Assembly (NCBI GenBank): GCA_963761015.1
Contig: CAVXFL010000016.1
Span: 248,001-312,000 of the forward strand
Direction: 5' to 3'
Length of the DNA: 64,000 bases
DNA from: CAVXFL01 sp963761015
Lineage (GTDB): Bacteria; Pseudomonadota; Alphaproteobacteria; Acetobacterales; Acetobacteraceae
Shown here one piece after another: positions 44,827-53,800 of the stretch (position 1 is the stretch's first letter; the number at the start of each line of letters is the position of its first letter). The notes below the pieces were generated by a model, which worked only from the letters and a program-made list of their open reading frames with translations, was not told where the DNA came from and searched no databases. Position numbers and translations under genes: made by a program.

Positions 44827-46209
44827 ATGCCGACGGCCAGCGGGACGTCATCGACTTCCTCTCGCGGCCGGCGAGCTATGGGCTAGCCGGCGAAGCGATC
44901 CCGCGCGTCGCGACGCATTGCTCGATCGTCTTCCTTGCCGGCGACCTTGCGTTCAAGCTGAAGCGCGCGATCGCCTATTCCTCCTTGGACTACCGGACTC
45001 GCGAGCGCCGCCGGCACGCCTGCGAGGCCGAGTTGCTCCTGAATTGGCGAACCGCGCCCGGCCTCTATCTGCGGGTCGGCGCGATCACGCGCGAACCCGA
45101 CGGGAACCTGGCGTTCGACGGAAGCGGCGAGGCGATCGACTGGGTCGTCGTGATGCGCCGCTTCGATGAGCGAAACCTGTTCGACACCATGGCGGAGGAG
45201 GGGCGGCTGGACCGTGCAGCCATGCGCGCGCTCGGGGCCGAGATCGCCGGCTTTCACGCCGAGGCCGCGATAAGGCGGGAATACGGCGGCGAGCGCGGCG
45301 TTCGGCTCGCGATCGACGATAATGCGCGCGAACTGGCGCTGGTCGGGCCGCTGCTCGACGGCTTGCGGGTCTGTGGTCTCCACGAGCAAACGCGCGACTT
45401 GCTGGCCGCCGTCGCGCCGCTGCTGGAGCGGCGGCGCGAAGCGGGAAAGGTGCGGCGCTGTCACGGCGACCTGCGGCTGGCCAATATCTGCCTGCTCGAT
45501 GGCCGTCCAACTCTGTTCGACTGCATCGAATTCAGCGAGGACATCGGCTGCATCGACACGCTGTACGACCTCGCTTTCCTGCTCATGGACCTGGATGCGC
45601 GCGGTCTGACCGCGCTCGCGAACGCGGCGTTCAACAGCTACCTCGATCGCCTGCCCGATCCGGAAGGGTTGCGCGCGCTGCCGCTGTTCATCGCGTTGCG
45701 CGCGGCGACCCGCAGCTACGCGCTCGCCGGCGGCGCCGCGCGCCAAGCCGATCCTCGCGAGGCCGAGCACCGGCTGGCCTTCGCGCACGCGCATCTGGAG
45801 GCGAGCGCGGCCATGCTGCGGCCGCATGCGCAGACCCTGATCGCGATCGGCGGAGGGACGGCGGACCAGCAGCTTGCGCGGGCCGAATCGCTCGCGCCGG
45901 CGTTGGCGCCGCCACCCGGGGCCCGGCTGGTGCACCTATCGACCGATAGCGACGCGCCAGGTCGCGAGGCCGCCGCGGTTGTCGCGGCGGGCTGGCCGCT
46001 CGTCGTCTGCGCCGGCGACGGCGGCAATTTCCGGGCTTGAAAGCCTCGTCGAAACCGCGCGACGGGGCGGCGTCCGCTGCCATGCGTTCTGGCTCGGCGC
46101 CGCTCCCGCCGCGCTCGATCCCCGCCTGTGGCGGCGCGTTTCTCTCACGGCGGGGCAAGCGGACGCGCTGCTCGCCGAGCCGGCGAACGGGACCACCGCC
46201 GGCGTTTGA
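44827..46209 (+). CDS. Aminoglycoside-phosphotransferase-family protein with degenerate kinase-like C-terminus (two frameshifts)
   Basis: The intact core (about residues 1-340) carries RDVIDFLSRPASYGL, LVFLAGDLAFKLKRAI-like start, ACEAELLLN, RRCHGDLRLANICLL with the catalytic HGD and LFDCIEFSEDIGC with the metal Asp. In the usual two-domain relatives an AAA-type kinase with GLSGTGKST follows; here that position reads AIGGGTADQQLARAESLAPA, with no Walker A. There is no ATG in frame: ATG 44827 reaches the frame if one base is missing near 44830. An extra base near 46025 moves the end to SGLESLVETARRGGVRCHAF with stop at 46209. Corrected length is about 460 aa. Substrate unknown. Confidence 0.7.
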
Positions 46210-46219
46210 CCTCGATCAA
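46206..46219. promoter_or_regulatory. FNR/Anr-type box TTGAC-CTCG-ATCAA
   Basis: TTGACCTCGATCAA differs from consensus by one base (C for T at position 5). It overlaps the stop codon of the phosphotransferase gene (TGA at 46207-46209) and is centred ~42 bp before ATG 46255 of the hydrolase gene. It shares the CTCG spacer with the box at 43948. Confidence 0.6.
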
Positions 46220-46242
46220 GGCGCGAGGCCGGAACTTGCGCG

Positions 46243-46917
46243 ATGGAGCGGATCATGGCCGATGATCGAACACGGAACGTGCGGCTGCCGCCGCATCAGG
46301 GCGAGGGGCTGCTTCGGCTGCCGGCGGGCGAGCCCGGCGGGCTCGTGCTGTTCGCCCACGGCAGCGGCAGCAGCCGGCTCAGCCCGCGCAACACCTTCGT
46401 CGCCGAGGCGCTGCGACAGGCCGGGCTGGCGACGCTGCTGTTCGACCTGCTGACCGACGCCGAGGCGGTGGACCGCTCGCTGGTGTTCGACATTTCCCTC
46501 CTGGCCGAGCGGCTGGAGGCGGCGACGGATTGGGTCGCCGGATCGGCGGGCATTCGCGAGCTTCCGCTAGGCTATTTCGGCGCCAGCACCGGCGCGGCCG
46601 CCGCGCTGGTGGCGGCGGCACACCGGCAATCCGCGATACGCGCCGTGGTTTCGCGCGGCGGGCGACCCGATCTGGCCGCGGCGGCCCTGCCGCACGTCAC
46701 CGCGCCGACGCTGCTGATCGTCGGCGGCGACGACGAGGACGTGCTGGCGCTCAATCGCCAAGCCTACGCGCGCTTGCGCTGCGAGCGCCGCATCTCCGTC
46801 GTGCCCGGCGCGACGCACCTGTTCGAGGAACCGGGCGCGCTGGAGCAGGTGGTCGATCTCGCGCGCGCATGGTTCCTCGATCACCTCGGAGCGGAGCCCC
46901 GGCATGTTGTTCCGTGA
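46243..46917 (+). CDS. Alpha/beta hydrolase, dienelactone-hydrolase-like
   Basis: A 224-aa (or 220-aa from ATG 46255, which has GGAG 6-7 nt before it) alpha/beta hydrolase. Seen: VLFAHGSGSSRLSPRNTFVA with the oxyanion-hole HGSG, nucleophile elbow LGYFGASTGAAAALVAA (G-x-S-x-G, Ser about 109), LIVGGDDEDV as the Asp region, and ATHLFEEPGALEQV with the His. Relatives occur with phosphoribosyltransferase genes in low-oxygen-responsive clusters. Overlaps the next gene's start by 14 bp; no signal peptide, so cytoplasmic. Substrate unknown. Confidence 0.83.
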   Translation: MERIMADDRTRNVRLPPHQGEGLLRLPAGEPGGLVLFAHGSGSSRLSPRNTFVAEALRQAGLATLLFDLLTDAEAVDRSLVFDISLLAERLEAATDWVAGSAGIRELPLGYFGASTGAAAALVAAAHRQSAIRAVVSRGGRPDLAAAALPHVTAPTLLIVGGDDEDVLALNRQAYARLRCERRISVVPGATHLFEEPGALEQVVDLARAWFLDHLGAEPRHVVP

Positions 46918-47560
46918 CAGGGAAGAAGCGGGACGCCTGCTCGCGGATCGGCTGCGCGGGCTTGCGCTCGACGCTCCGGTGGTCCTCGCGCTGCCCCGCG
47001 GCGGCGTTGCCGTCGGCTTGGAGGTCGCCCGCGCGCTGAACGCGCCGCTCGATCTGGTGCTGGTGCGCAAGATCGGCGCGCCGAGCCAGCCGGAACTGGC
47101 GATCGGCGCCATCGCCGACGGCGAGCAGCCGGATCTGGTCACCGACACCGCGTTGATATCCGCGCTGCTTGTGTCCGACGACTATTTGGAGCGCGCGAAA
47201 TCGGCCGCGCTCGCCGAAATCGAGCGCCGGCGCGTGCTGTATCTCGGCCAGGCAGCGCCGGTGCCGATCGCCGGACGCGACGTGATCGTGGTCGACGACG
47301 GCATCGCCACCGGCGCCACGGTGGAAGCCGCCTTGCGTTCGGTGCGCCATCGCCGGCCGGCGCGCGTCATCCTGGCCGTGCCGGTGGCCTCGGCGCAGGC
47401 GATCGCGCGCCTGCTCCCGGAAGCCGACGAGATCGTCTGCCTGGACGCGCCGGCGGACTTCTATGCGGTCGGCCAGTTCTACCGCGATTTCGCGCAACTC
47501 ACCGACGACGACGTGATCGATCTGATGGCGCGAGCCCGGCAATTCAAACCGCGACCCTAG
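46904..47560 (+). CDS. Phosphoribosyltransferase family protein
   Basis: A 218-aa type I PRTase-fold protein. Seen: LFRDREEAGRLLADRLRGLA at the start, VVLALPRGGVAVGLEVARAL, LVRKIGAPSQPELAIGAI, and the PRPP loop DVIVVDDGIATGATVEAAL (about residues 128-146), then FYAVGQFYRDFAQLTDD. It has the 'RGG-VAVG-x-VA' flavour of the erythromycin-esterase/PRTase group rather than a known base-specific enzyme. It lies 9 bp upstream of PRPP synthetase and overlaps the hydrolase gene, so the trio is one transcription unit that makes and uses or recycles PRPP. Confidence 0.86.
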   Translation: MLFRDREEAGRLLADRLRGLALDAPVVLALPRGGVAVGLEVARALNAPLDLVLVRKIGAPSQPELAIGAIADGEQPDLVTDTALISALLVSDDYLERAKSAALAEIERRRVLYLGQAAPVPIAGRDVIVVDDGIATGATVEAALRSVRHRRPARVILAVPVASAQAIARLLPEADEIVCLDAPADFYAVGQFYRDFAQLTDDDVIDLMARARQFKPRP

Positions 47561-47569
47561 GGAAATCGA

Positions 47570-48532
47570 ATGAGCCGTCGTCCCGTCTCGTTGTTCGGTC
47601 TCAACGCCAGCGGCGACTATGCCGCCCGGGTCGCGCGCCACATCGACATGGCGGTCGCGCCGCACGAGGAGCGGGTGTTCGAGGACGGCGAGCACAAGTC
47701 CCGGCCGTTGCAGAACGTGGAAGGACACGATGCGTACGTGATCCATTCGCTGTACGGCCAGGAGGACCAAAGCCCGAGCGAGAAGCTGTGCCGGCTGCTG
47801 TTCTTCTGCGGCGCGCTGAAGGACGCCGGGGCCGAGCGCGTGACGGCGGTCGCGCCGTATCTCTGCTATGCGCGCAAGGACCGGCGCACGAAGCTGAACG
47901 ACCCGATCACCACGCGCTACGTCGCCGCGATGTTCGAGGCGGTGCGTGTCGATCGCGTCGTCACCGTCGAGGCGCACAACCTGTCCGCGTTCGAGAACGC
48001 GTTTCGCTGCCGTACCCGCCACATCCCGGCCGCGCCACTGTTCGCCGAGCATTTCGCCACGATCCTGCGGGATCAACCAGTCGTTGCCGTGTCGCCCGAC
48101 GCCGGCGGCGCGAAGCGCGCCGAACAGTTTCGCCAGGCGCTGGAGCGCGCCACCGGGCGCGAGGTCACTGGTGCGATGGTGGCAAAACACCGCAGCGAGG
48201 GCGTGGTCAGCGGCGGTCTGCTGGCCGGCGAGGTGGAAGGCAGAACGGCGATCATCATCGACGACCTGATCAGCACCGGCACCACCCTGATCCGCGCGGC
48301 CAAGGCATGCCGGCAGGCCGGGGCGAGGCGGGTATTCGGCGCCGCAACGCACGGGTTGTTCATCGGCGGCGCGACCGAGTTGCTCGCGGCCCCGGAATTC
48401 GAGCGCATCGTGGTCGGCGATACGGTCCCGGGATTCCGCGTGCCGTGTGAAACGGCCAGAAAGCGGCTAACGATTCTCGATACCGCGCCGATGGTGGCTG
48501 TGGCGATAACCGGGCTGTTCGACGCCGGGTGA
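47570..48532 (+). CDS. Ribose-phosphate diphosphokinase (PRPP synthetase)
   Basis: A 320-aa PRPP synthetase. Seen: VSLFGLNASGDYAARVARHI, EERVFEDGEHKSRPLQNVEG, VAPYLCYARKDRRTKLNDPI (the ATP-binding KDR-x-T region), VVAVSPDAGGAKRAEQF, and the PRPP loop AIIIDDLISTGTTLIRAAKA. Catalyses ATP + ribose 5-phosphate to PRPP + AMP. The first ~70 residues are more divergent than in housekeeping Prs, and the gene is inside an FNR-box-associated cluster, so it is likely a second, condition-specific enzyme. The housekeeping copy would be elsewhere. Confidence 0.85.
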   Translation: MSRRPVSLFGLNASGDYAARVARHIDMAVAPHEERVFEDGEHKSRPLQNVEGHDAYVIHSLYGQEDQSPSEKLCRLLFFCGALKDAGAERVTAVAPYLCYARKDRRTKLNDPITTRYVAAMFEAVRVDRVVTVEAHNLSAFENAFRCRTRHIPAAPLFAEHFATILRDQPVVAVSPDAGGAKRAEQFRQALERATGREVTGAMVAKHRSEGVVSGGLLAGEVEGRTAIIIDDLISTGTTLIRAAKACRQAGARRVFGAATHGLFIGGATELLAAPEFERIVVGDTVPGFRVPCETARKRLTILDTAPMVAVAITGLFDAG

Positions 48533-48557
48533 ACCGCGCGCGCCCAAGTATGACGTG

Positions 48558-48689
48558 ATGAGAAGGAAGAAACCCGCGCGCCGAAACCCGATCGCCAAAG
48601 TTCTCGCCTCGGCGCTGTATCGGCAACGCACGGTGCGGCCGCGCAAGGGAAGGGGCTCGTATCGCCGCAAGACCAGAACACAACAATAG
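48558..48689 (+). CDS. arfA: ArfA-like alternative ribosome-rescue factor (43 aa)
   Basis: A very short ORF, MRRKKPARRNPIAKVLASAL then YRQRTVRPRKGRGSYRRKTR and TQQ-stop. The segment LYRQRTVRPRKGRGSYRRK aligns with E. coli ArfA LFRQRVEKNKKGKGSYMRK, including the RQR and KGxGSY residues that contact the ribosome. It is 25 bp after the PRPP synthetase stop and has a strong hairpin 27 nt after its own stop. ArfA recruits RF2 to stalled, non-stop ribosomes. This ORF ends close to where E. coli ArfA is truncated to its active form. Very basic (about 14 Arg/Lys of 43). Confidence 0.72.
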   Translation: MRRKKPARRNPIAKVLASALYRQRTVRPRKGRGSYRRKTRTQQ

Positions 48690-48715
48690 CTCGGTCGAGC
48701 CCAGGCGGGCGGAGA

Positions 48716-48740
48716 CCGGGCCGGCGCTAGGCCGGCCCGG
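48716..48740. terminator. Strong hairpin after arfA
   Basis: CCGGGCCGGC (48716-48725) and GCCGGCCCGG (48731-48740) are perfect 10-bp arms with a 5-nt loop (GCTAG). There is no T-run. It separates the plus-strand arfA end (48689) from the minus-strand NTF2-like gene's stop (48750), so it probably serves as a bidirectional transcript end or 3' stabiliser. Confidence 0.6.
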
Positions 48741-48749
48741 CGGGGCGCG

Positions 48750-49115
48750 TCACGAGACGGCTGGGACGCGGTCGAGAAATCCCGTCACCGATTGTAGCCG
48801 ATCACCGGCGAGCAGACCGAAATCGGTGCCGCTGGCGATCGGGTCGGCGCCGTCTGGCGCCAGTTCCCAGGCGAAGCGGATGCGATCGTTGTGCGCGTCC
48901 ACCTCGCCCAGTTGGCGGAAACGATGGCCGGGGAAGCGCGCCTGCACCGCCGCGATCATGGCATCGATCCCGGCATGGCCCTCGCTCTTCATCAGCGGAT
49001 CGACGTAGCTCGCATCGTCCGCCCATAGGCTCGCCACCAGGTCGCGGCGGCGTCCGGAATCGGTTTCGTTCCAGCTCGCGATATAACGCTCGACCAGCTC
49101 GTTCGGCGCGTTCAT
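48750..49115 (-). CDS. NTF2-like (SnoaL-fold) protein
   Basis: A 121-aa protein with the cone-shaped NTF2-like fold: LVERYIASWNETDSGRRRDL, VASLWADDASYVDPLMKSEG, HAGIDAMIAAVQARFPGHRF, and DRIRFAWELAPDGADPIASG. The fold includes isomerases and small-molecule-binding proteins; no specific function follows. AAGGACA-like ribosome site before the ATG. Lies 43 bp after the small secreted-protein gene on the same strand. Confidence 0.83.
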   Translation of the reverse strand: MNAPNELVERYIASWNETDSGRRRDLVASLWADDASYVDPLMKSEGHAGIDAMIAAVQARFPGHRFRQLGEVDAHNDRIRFAWELAPDGADPIASGTDFGLLAGDRLQSVTGFLDRVPAVS

Positions 49116-49158
49116 GTCGGTTGTCCTTTCGTGTCGGTTCGGAATGACGTTTCTTCTG

Positions 49159-49449
49159 TCACGCGGTGGATTTGCGGCTGGCCTCGGCCGGCGGGTGCCA
49201 GCCCTGGGCGAGCCGCATGCGGTCCCGCCAATCCACCTCGCGCGGCGCGGTTGCGGCGGCGAGCTGGGCGGCGGGGTCGCTCGGGTGCGGCGGCGGCGAG
49301 GGCGCGGCCACGGCCAGCCTCTGCAGCGCGACGGACGCGCGTTCGGCGAAGACCGTGCCGGCGGTCGCCATCACCATCGACGACGCGGTGGCCAGCACCA
49401 ACGTTCGCACGGTGAGGATGACGGCGGTGGCGAGAAGCATGGTGCGCAT
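49159..49449 (-). CDS. Small exported hypothetical protein
   Basis: A 96-aa protein with a hydrophobic N-terminus (MLLATAVILTVRTLVLATAS) that looks like a signal peptide or anchor, followed by an Ala/Pro-rich region and VDWRDRMRLAQGWHPPAEAS. AGGAG lies before the ATG. It is transcribed divergently from the MmyB-like regulator with 134 bp between, so it and the NTF2-like gene are candidate targets of that regulator. No family recognised. Confidence 0.55.
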   Translation of the reverse strand: MRTMLLATAVILTVRTLVLATASSMVMATAGTVFAERASVALQRLAVAAPSPPPHPSDPAAQLAAATAPREVDWRDRMRLAQGWHPPAEASRKSTA

Positions 49450-49583
49450 GATCGTTCTCCTCTTCGGTTCCGGCTCGGCGAGCCGGTTGGCCAACGAGGC
49501 GCATGCTTCACCAGCGGGCGGCGGCGCGTCGATTAACTCGGAGGTAATTGGATGCGTTTCCTCGCGGCGATATCGTGGCCCGC

Positions 49584-50397
49584 ATGGCAAACGCGATCTC
49601 CCCGGTCGGCGATCTGCTGCGCGAATGGCGGCAGCGCCGGCACCTCAGTCAGCTGGATCTCGCCTGCGAGGCGGACATCTCCACCAAGCACCTGAGCTTT
49701 CTGGAAACCGGCCGCTCGGTGCCGAGCCGCGACATGGTGCTGCACCTCGCCGAACGGCTCGACGTGCCGCTGCGCGAGCGCAACGTGCTGCTGCTCGCCG
49801 CGGGCTACGCCCCGGTTTACACCGAGCGGCCGCTGGACGATCCGGCGCTCGCCGCCGCGCGGCAGGCGATCGACCTGGTGCTCGCCGCGCACGAGCCCAA
49901 CCCCGCCATCGCGGTCGACCGGCACTGGAATTCTGGTGGCGGCGAACCGCGCGGTCGCGCCGCTGCTCGCCGGGGTCGACGCCGCGCTGCTGCGTCCGCC
50001 GGTGAACGTGCTGCGCCTCGGCCTGCATCCGGCCGGGCTGGCGCCGCGCACCGTCAACCTCGCGGAATGGCGCGAGCATCTGCTGGAACGCCTGCGCCGG
50101 CAGATCACGATCGGCGCCGACCCGGCGCTGGTGCGATTGCTCGAGGAGCTTCGGCGCTACCCGGCCCCGGAGCCGGCGAGCACCGCGCCTGACTGCGAGC
50201 CTCCCGCGGTCGTGGTCCCGTTCCGGCTGGCTACCGAATTCGGTGTGCTGTCGCTGTTCAGCACTATCACCGTGTTCGGAACCCCGGTGGACGTCACGCT
50301 CGCGGAACTCGCGCTCGAAACCTTCTTCCCGGCCGACGCGGCGAGCGGCGCGATCCTGCGCCGCCTGGTGCCGGAGCCGGCGGCCTCGGCGGCATAG
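49584..50397 (+). CDS. XRE-type regulator with MmyB-like ligand domain (one frameshift)
   Basis: An extra base near 49932 divides it; corrected length is 270 aa. The N-terminal XRE helix-turn-helix reads LREWRQRRHLSQLDLACEAD, STKHLSFLETGRSVPSRDM and LDVPLRERNVLLLAAGYAP. After the break follow LVAANRAVAPLLAGVDAALL and the PAS-like MmyB segment (TVNLAEWREHLLERLRRQI; EFGVLSLFSTITVFGTPVDV, then TLAELALETFFPAD). This class regulates a divergent operon, often stress or detoxification genes. The divergent neighbours are the small exported protein and the NTF2-like protein. Confidence 0.86.
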
Positions 50398-50421
50398 CGC
50401 CTGCGCCGCGGCCGGAAGGCT

Positions 50422-50698
50422 TCACTTGGCGCACTTCTCGTCGAGGAATTTCGCGAGATTCCGTCCCGCTCATCCCGACCGTCCCCGCGCGGAACGTGTT
50501 GCCCCCGAACAACCCCGGGTTATCGGGATAGTTGAGGGTCGCTTCGGGGCTGGAGCGCCATCGTCCGTCGGGCAGTTTGGTGAAATCCGCGCAGCGGACC
50601 CGGAGCCCATTCGGACCCTCCACCACGCCCTGCGCGGCGTTGGCGTAGGTTGCACCCGCCAGCAGCAGGGCCACGGCCAGAAAATAGGTCACGCGCAT
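50422..50698 (-). CDS. Small secreted protein (one frameshift)
   Basis: Start ATG 50698, signal peptide (TYFLAVALLLAGATYANAAQ, cleavage after ANA). The mature region reads GLRVRCADFTKLPDGRWRSS and FRAGTVGMSGTE. An extra base near 50462 then shifts to the frame LAKFLDEKCAK and stop at 50422-50424, which is a natural-looking end with a second cysteine that can pair with the first. Corrected length is 91 aa. Function unknown. Confidence 0.6.
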
Positions 50699-50871
50699 AG
50701 CTGCGTCTCCCGATGCGGAGGGCACGAATCAAATACCGCTCCGCCCCCGGAGGCAATCGGGCTTGAACCGAGGGCGCGCGCCGTGCCATGCGCTCTCGGC
50801 ATGGCGGAAGCGGCTCGGGGTGCCCTGGTCTCGGTGCTGCCGCGGCTGTTTCTGGCGCGCCGAAACACGAG

Positions 50872-53800
50872 ATGAACGGAATGATGGATGCGATCCTGCC
50901 GGCGGCCGCGCCGGGGCCGAGCCTCGGCTTCGGCTTTACCCCGGCCGGACTGGCGAACCGTGACGATCTGATCCGGCTCGACCGGCTGTTCCTGGAGCAG
51001 CTGGCCGGCGACGATGCGGGGCTGCATGCGCGCCTGCTCGCCGCCCGTGCCGTCCCCGAACTCGCTGGACGCCAAGGAAGAGGGCGAGCTGATCGTGGCG
51101 CTCGGGCCACATCTCGAGGACTTCGTCGCCGCCCTGTTCGGCATCGAGGACGCCATCGACGCGCTCGCCGAGCGGACCCACGCGCTCGATCCGATCCACA
51201 AATGCAAGCGCCTGTTCGTGCAGCGCCAGGCGATCAAGAAATACCCCGACCCCTCCGGCTTCGACGGCGCGGCGTTGCGCGCCGAGTTGCAAGCGGCGAT
51301 GGGCGGCCCGCTCACCGAGCTTGCCTTCGCCGTCCATGTCGATCAGTGGCAGACCGCCGACGCGGCGGCGTTGGACCTCGCCATGCGCTACGCCGCCTGG
51401 GCCACGCTCACCGAGGCGGGCCACGCGGCGCACCGCGCGGGGACCCTGTTCAAGACGCCGCACCGGCTCGACCCGCATCACCTGGTGCCCATCGAGACCG
51501 TGGAGCGTGACGGCGTCACCATGCTGCGCCTGCCCGAGCACGATTGGCGCGCGCGCGACGGGTTTGCGCTGACCGATCCGGGCATGAACGATCAGCAGGC
51601 GCTGGATCAGATGAACTACTGCATCTGGTGCCATCAGCAGAGCAAGGATTCCTGCAGCAAGGGGTTGAAGGACCGCAAGACCGGCGCGTTCCAGAAATCG
51701 GTGTTCGGCGTCACGCTCGCCGGCTGCCCGCTGGACGAGAAGATCAGCGAAATGCACGAGCTGCGCGCCACCGGCTGCGTGCTCGGCGCCTTCGCCGCGA
51801 TCGCCGTGGACAACCCGATGATGGCCGCCACCGGCCACCGAATCTGCAACGACTGCATGAAGGCCTGCATCTACCAGAAGCAGGACCCGGTCGACATTCC
51901 GCAGGCGGAAACGTCAATTCTGCGCGACGTGCTCGGCCTGCCCTGGGGCTTCGAGATTTACGCGCTGCTGATCCGCTGGAACCCGCTCGACATCCGCCGC
52001 CCGCTGCCGCGCCCGGCCAGCGGCCGCAACGTGCTGATCGTGGGCCTCGGTCCCGCCGGGTTCACGCTCGCGCACCATCTGATGAACGACGGTCACACCG
52101 TCGTCGCCATCGACGGGCTGAAGATCGAGCCGCTCGGCTTCGATCCGGCCGCGCCGATCCGGGATATCGAGGCGCTGCACGAAAACCTGGACGACCGCGT
52201 GATGGCCGGCTTCGGCGGCGTGGCCGAATACGGCATCACCGTCCGCTGGAACAAGAATTTCCTCAAGGTGATTCGGCTGCTGTTGGAGCGGCGGCGCGAC
52301 CGGTTCGCGCATTTCGGCGGCATCCGCTTCGGCGCCAACGGCACGCTCGGCATTGATCAGGCCTGGGCGATGGGTTTCGACCACATCGCGCTCTGCATGG
52401 GCGCGGGCAAGCCGACCGTCATCGACATCCCGAACGGGCTGGCGCGCGGCGTCCGCGCGGCCTCGGACTTCCTGATGGCGCTGCAACTGACCGGGGCGGC
52501 GAAAATGGCCTCGGTCGCCAACCTGCAAATCCGCCTGCCGGTGGTGGTCATCGGCGGCGGGCTGACGGCGATCGACACCGCGACCGAAAGCCTCGCCTAC
52601 TATGTGCGGCAGGTCGAGAAATTTGCCCTCCGCTACCGCACCCTGGTCGCGGAGCGGGGCGAGGCGGCGGTGCGGGTGGGATGGACCGAGGAGGAGGCCG
52701 GGATCGCCGCCGAGTTCCTCGCCCACGCCGAGGCGATCCGCGCCGAGCGTGCCGCCGCGCGGCGGGACGGCCGGGCGCCGCGCCTCGCGCAACTGCTCGA
52801 TGGCTGGGGCGGCGCCACCATCGCCTATCGCCGCCGGCTGATCAATTCGCCCTCGTACACCTTGAACCACGAGGAAGTCGGCAAGGCGATGGAGGAGGGC
52901 GTGCGCTTCGCCGAGGGCCTGGCGCCGCTCGCCGTGGAAATCGACCGCTTCGGCCACGCCGAGGCCGTTCGCTGCAGCCGCGCCGACGGCTCCGAGGCGG
53001 TGCTGCCCGCGCACGCCGTGCTGGTCGCCGCCGGCACGCAGCCGAACACGGTGCTGGCTCGCGAGGACCATCGCATCCGGCTCGACGGTCGCTATTTCCA
53101 GGCGGTGGACGAGACCGGCAATCCGGTGATCCCGGAGCGCGGCCTCAGCAAGCCCGCGAAAGCCGAGGTGCTGATGCACCGCGCCGAGAACGGCCGTTTC
53201 GTCAGCTTCTTCGGCGACCTGCATCCGAGCTTCTTCGGCAACGTCGTGAAGGCGATGGGCAGCGCCCGGCGCGGCTACCCGATCATTTCCCATCTGCTCG
53301 CGACCCAGCCGGCCGCCGGCGCTCCGGGGGAAACGCTGATCGAGCAATGCCGCCGCGAACTGACCGCGACCGTCGCGGAGGTGAACCGGCTGACGCCGAC
53401 CATCGTCGAGGTGGTGATCCACGCCCCCGCCGCCGCGCGCGCCTTCCGCCCCGGCCAGTTCTACCGCTTGCAGAACTACGAAATGCTGGCGGCGCGCGTC
53501 ACCGAGCCCGGGCTGGGCGCCACCGTGCTCGGCATGGAAGGCCTGGCGATGACCGGCGCCTGGACCGATCCCGAACGTGGCCTGGTGTCGATTATCGTGC
53601 TGGAGATGGGCGGCAGCTCGGATCTGTGCGCGCTGCTCAAGCCCGGCGAGCCGGTGGTGCTCATGGGCCCGACCGGCACGCCGACGGACATCCCGGCGAA
53701 CGCGACCGTCGCGCTGGTCGGCGGCGGTCTCGGCAACGCCGTGCTGATGTCGATCGGCGCGGCGCTCCGTTCGGCCGGCTCGCGCGTCGTCTATTTCGCC

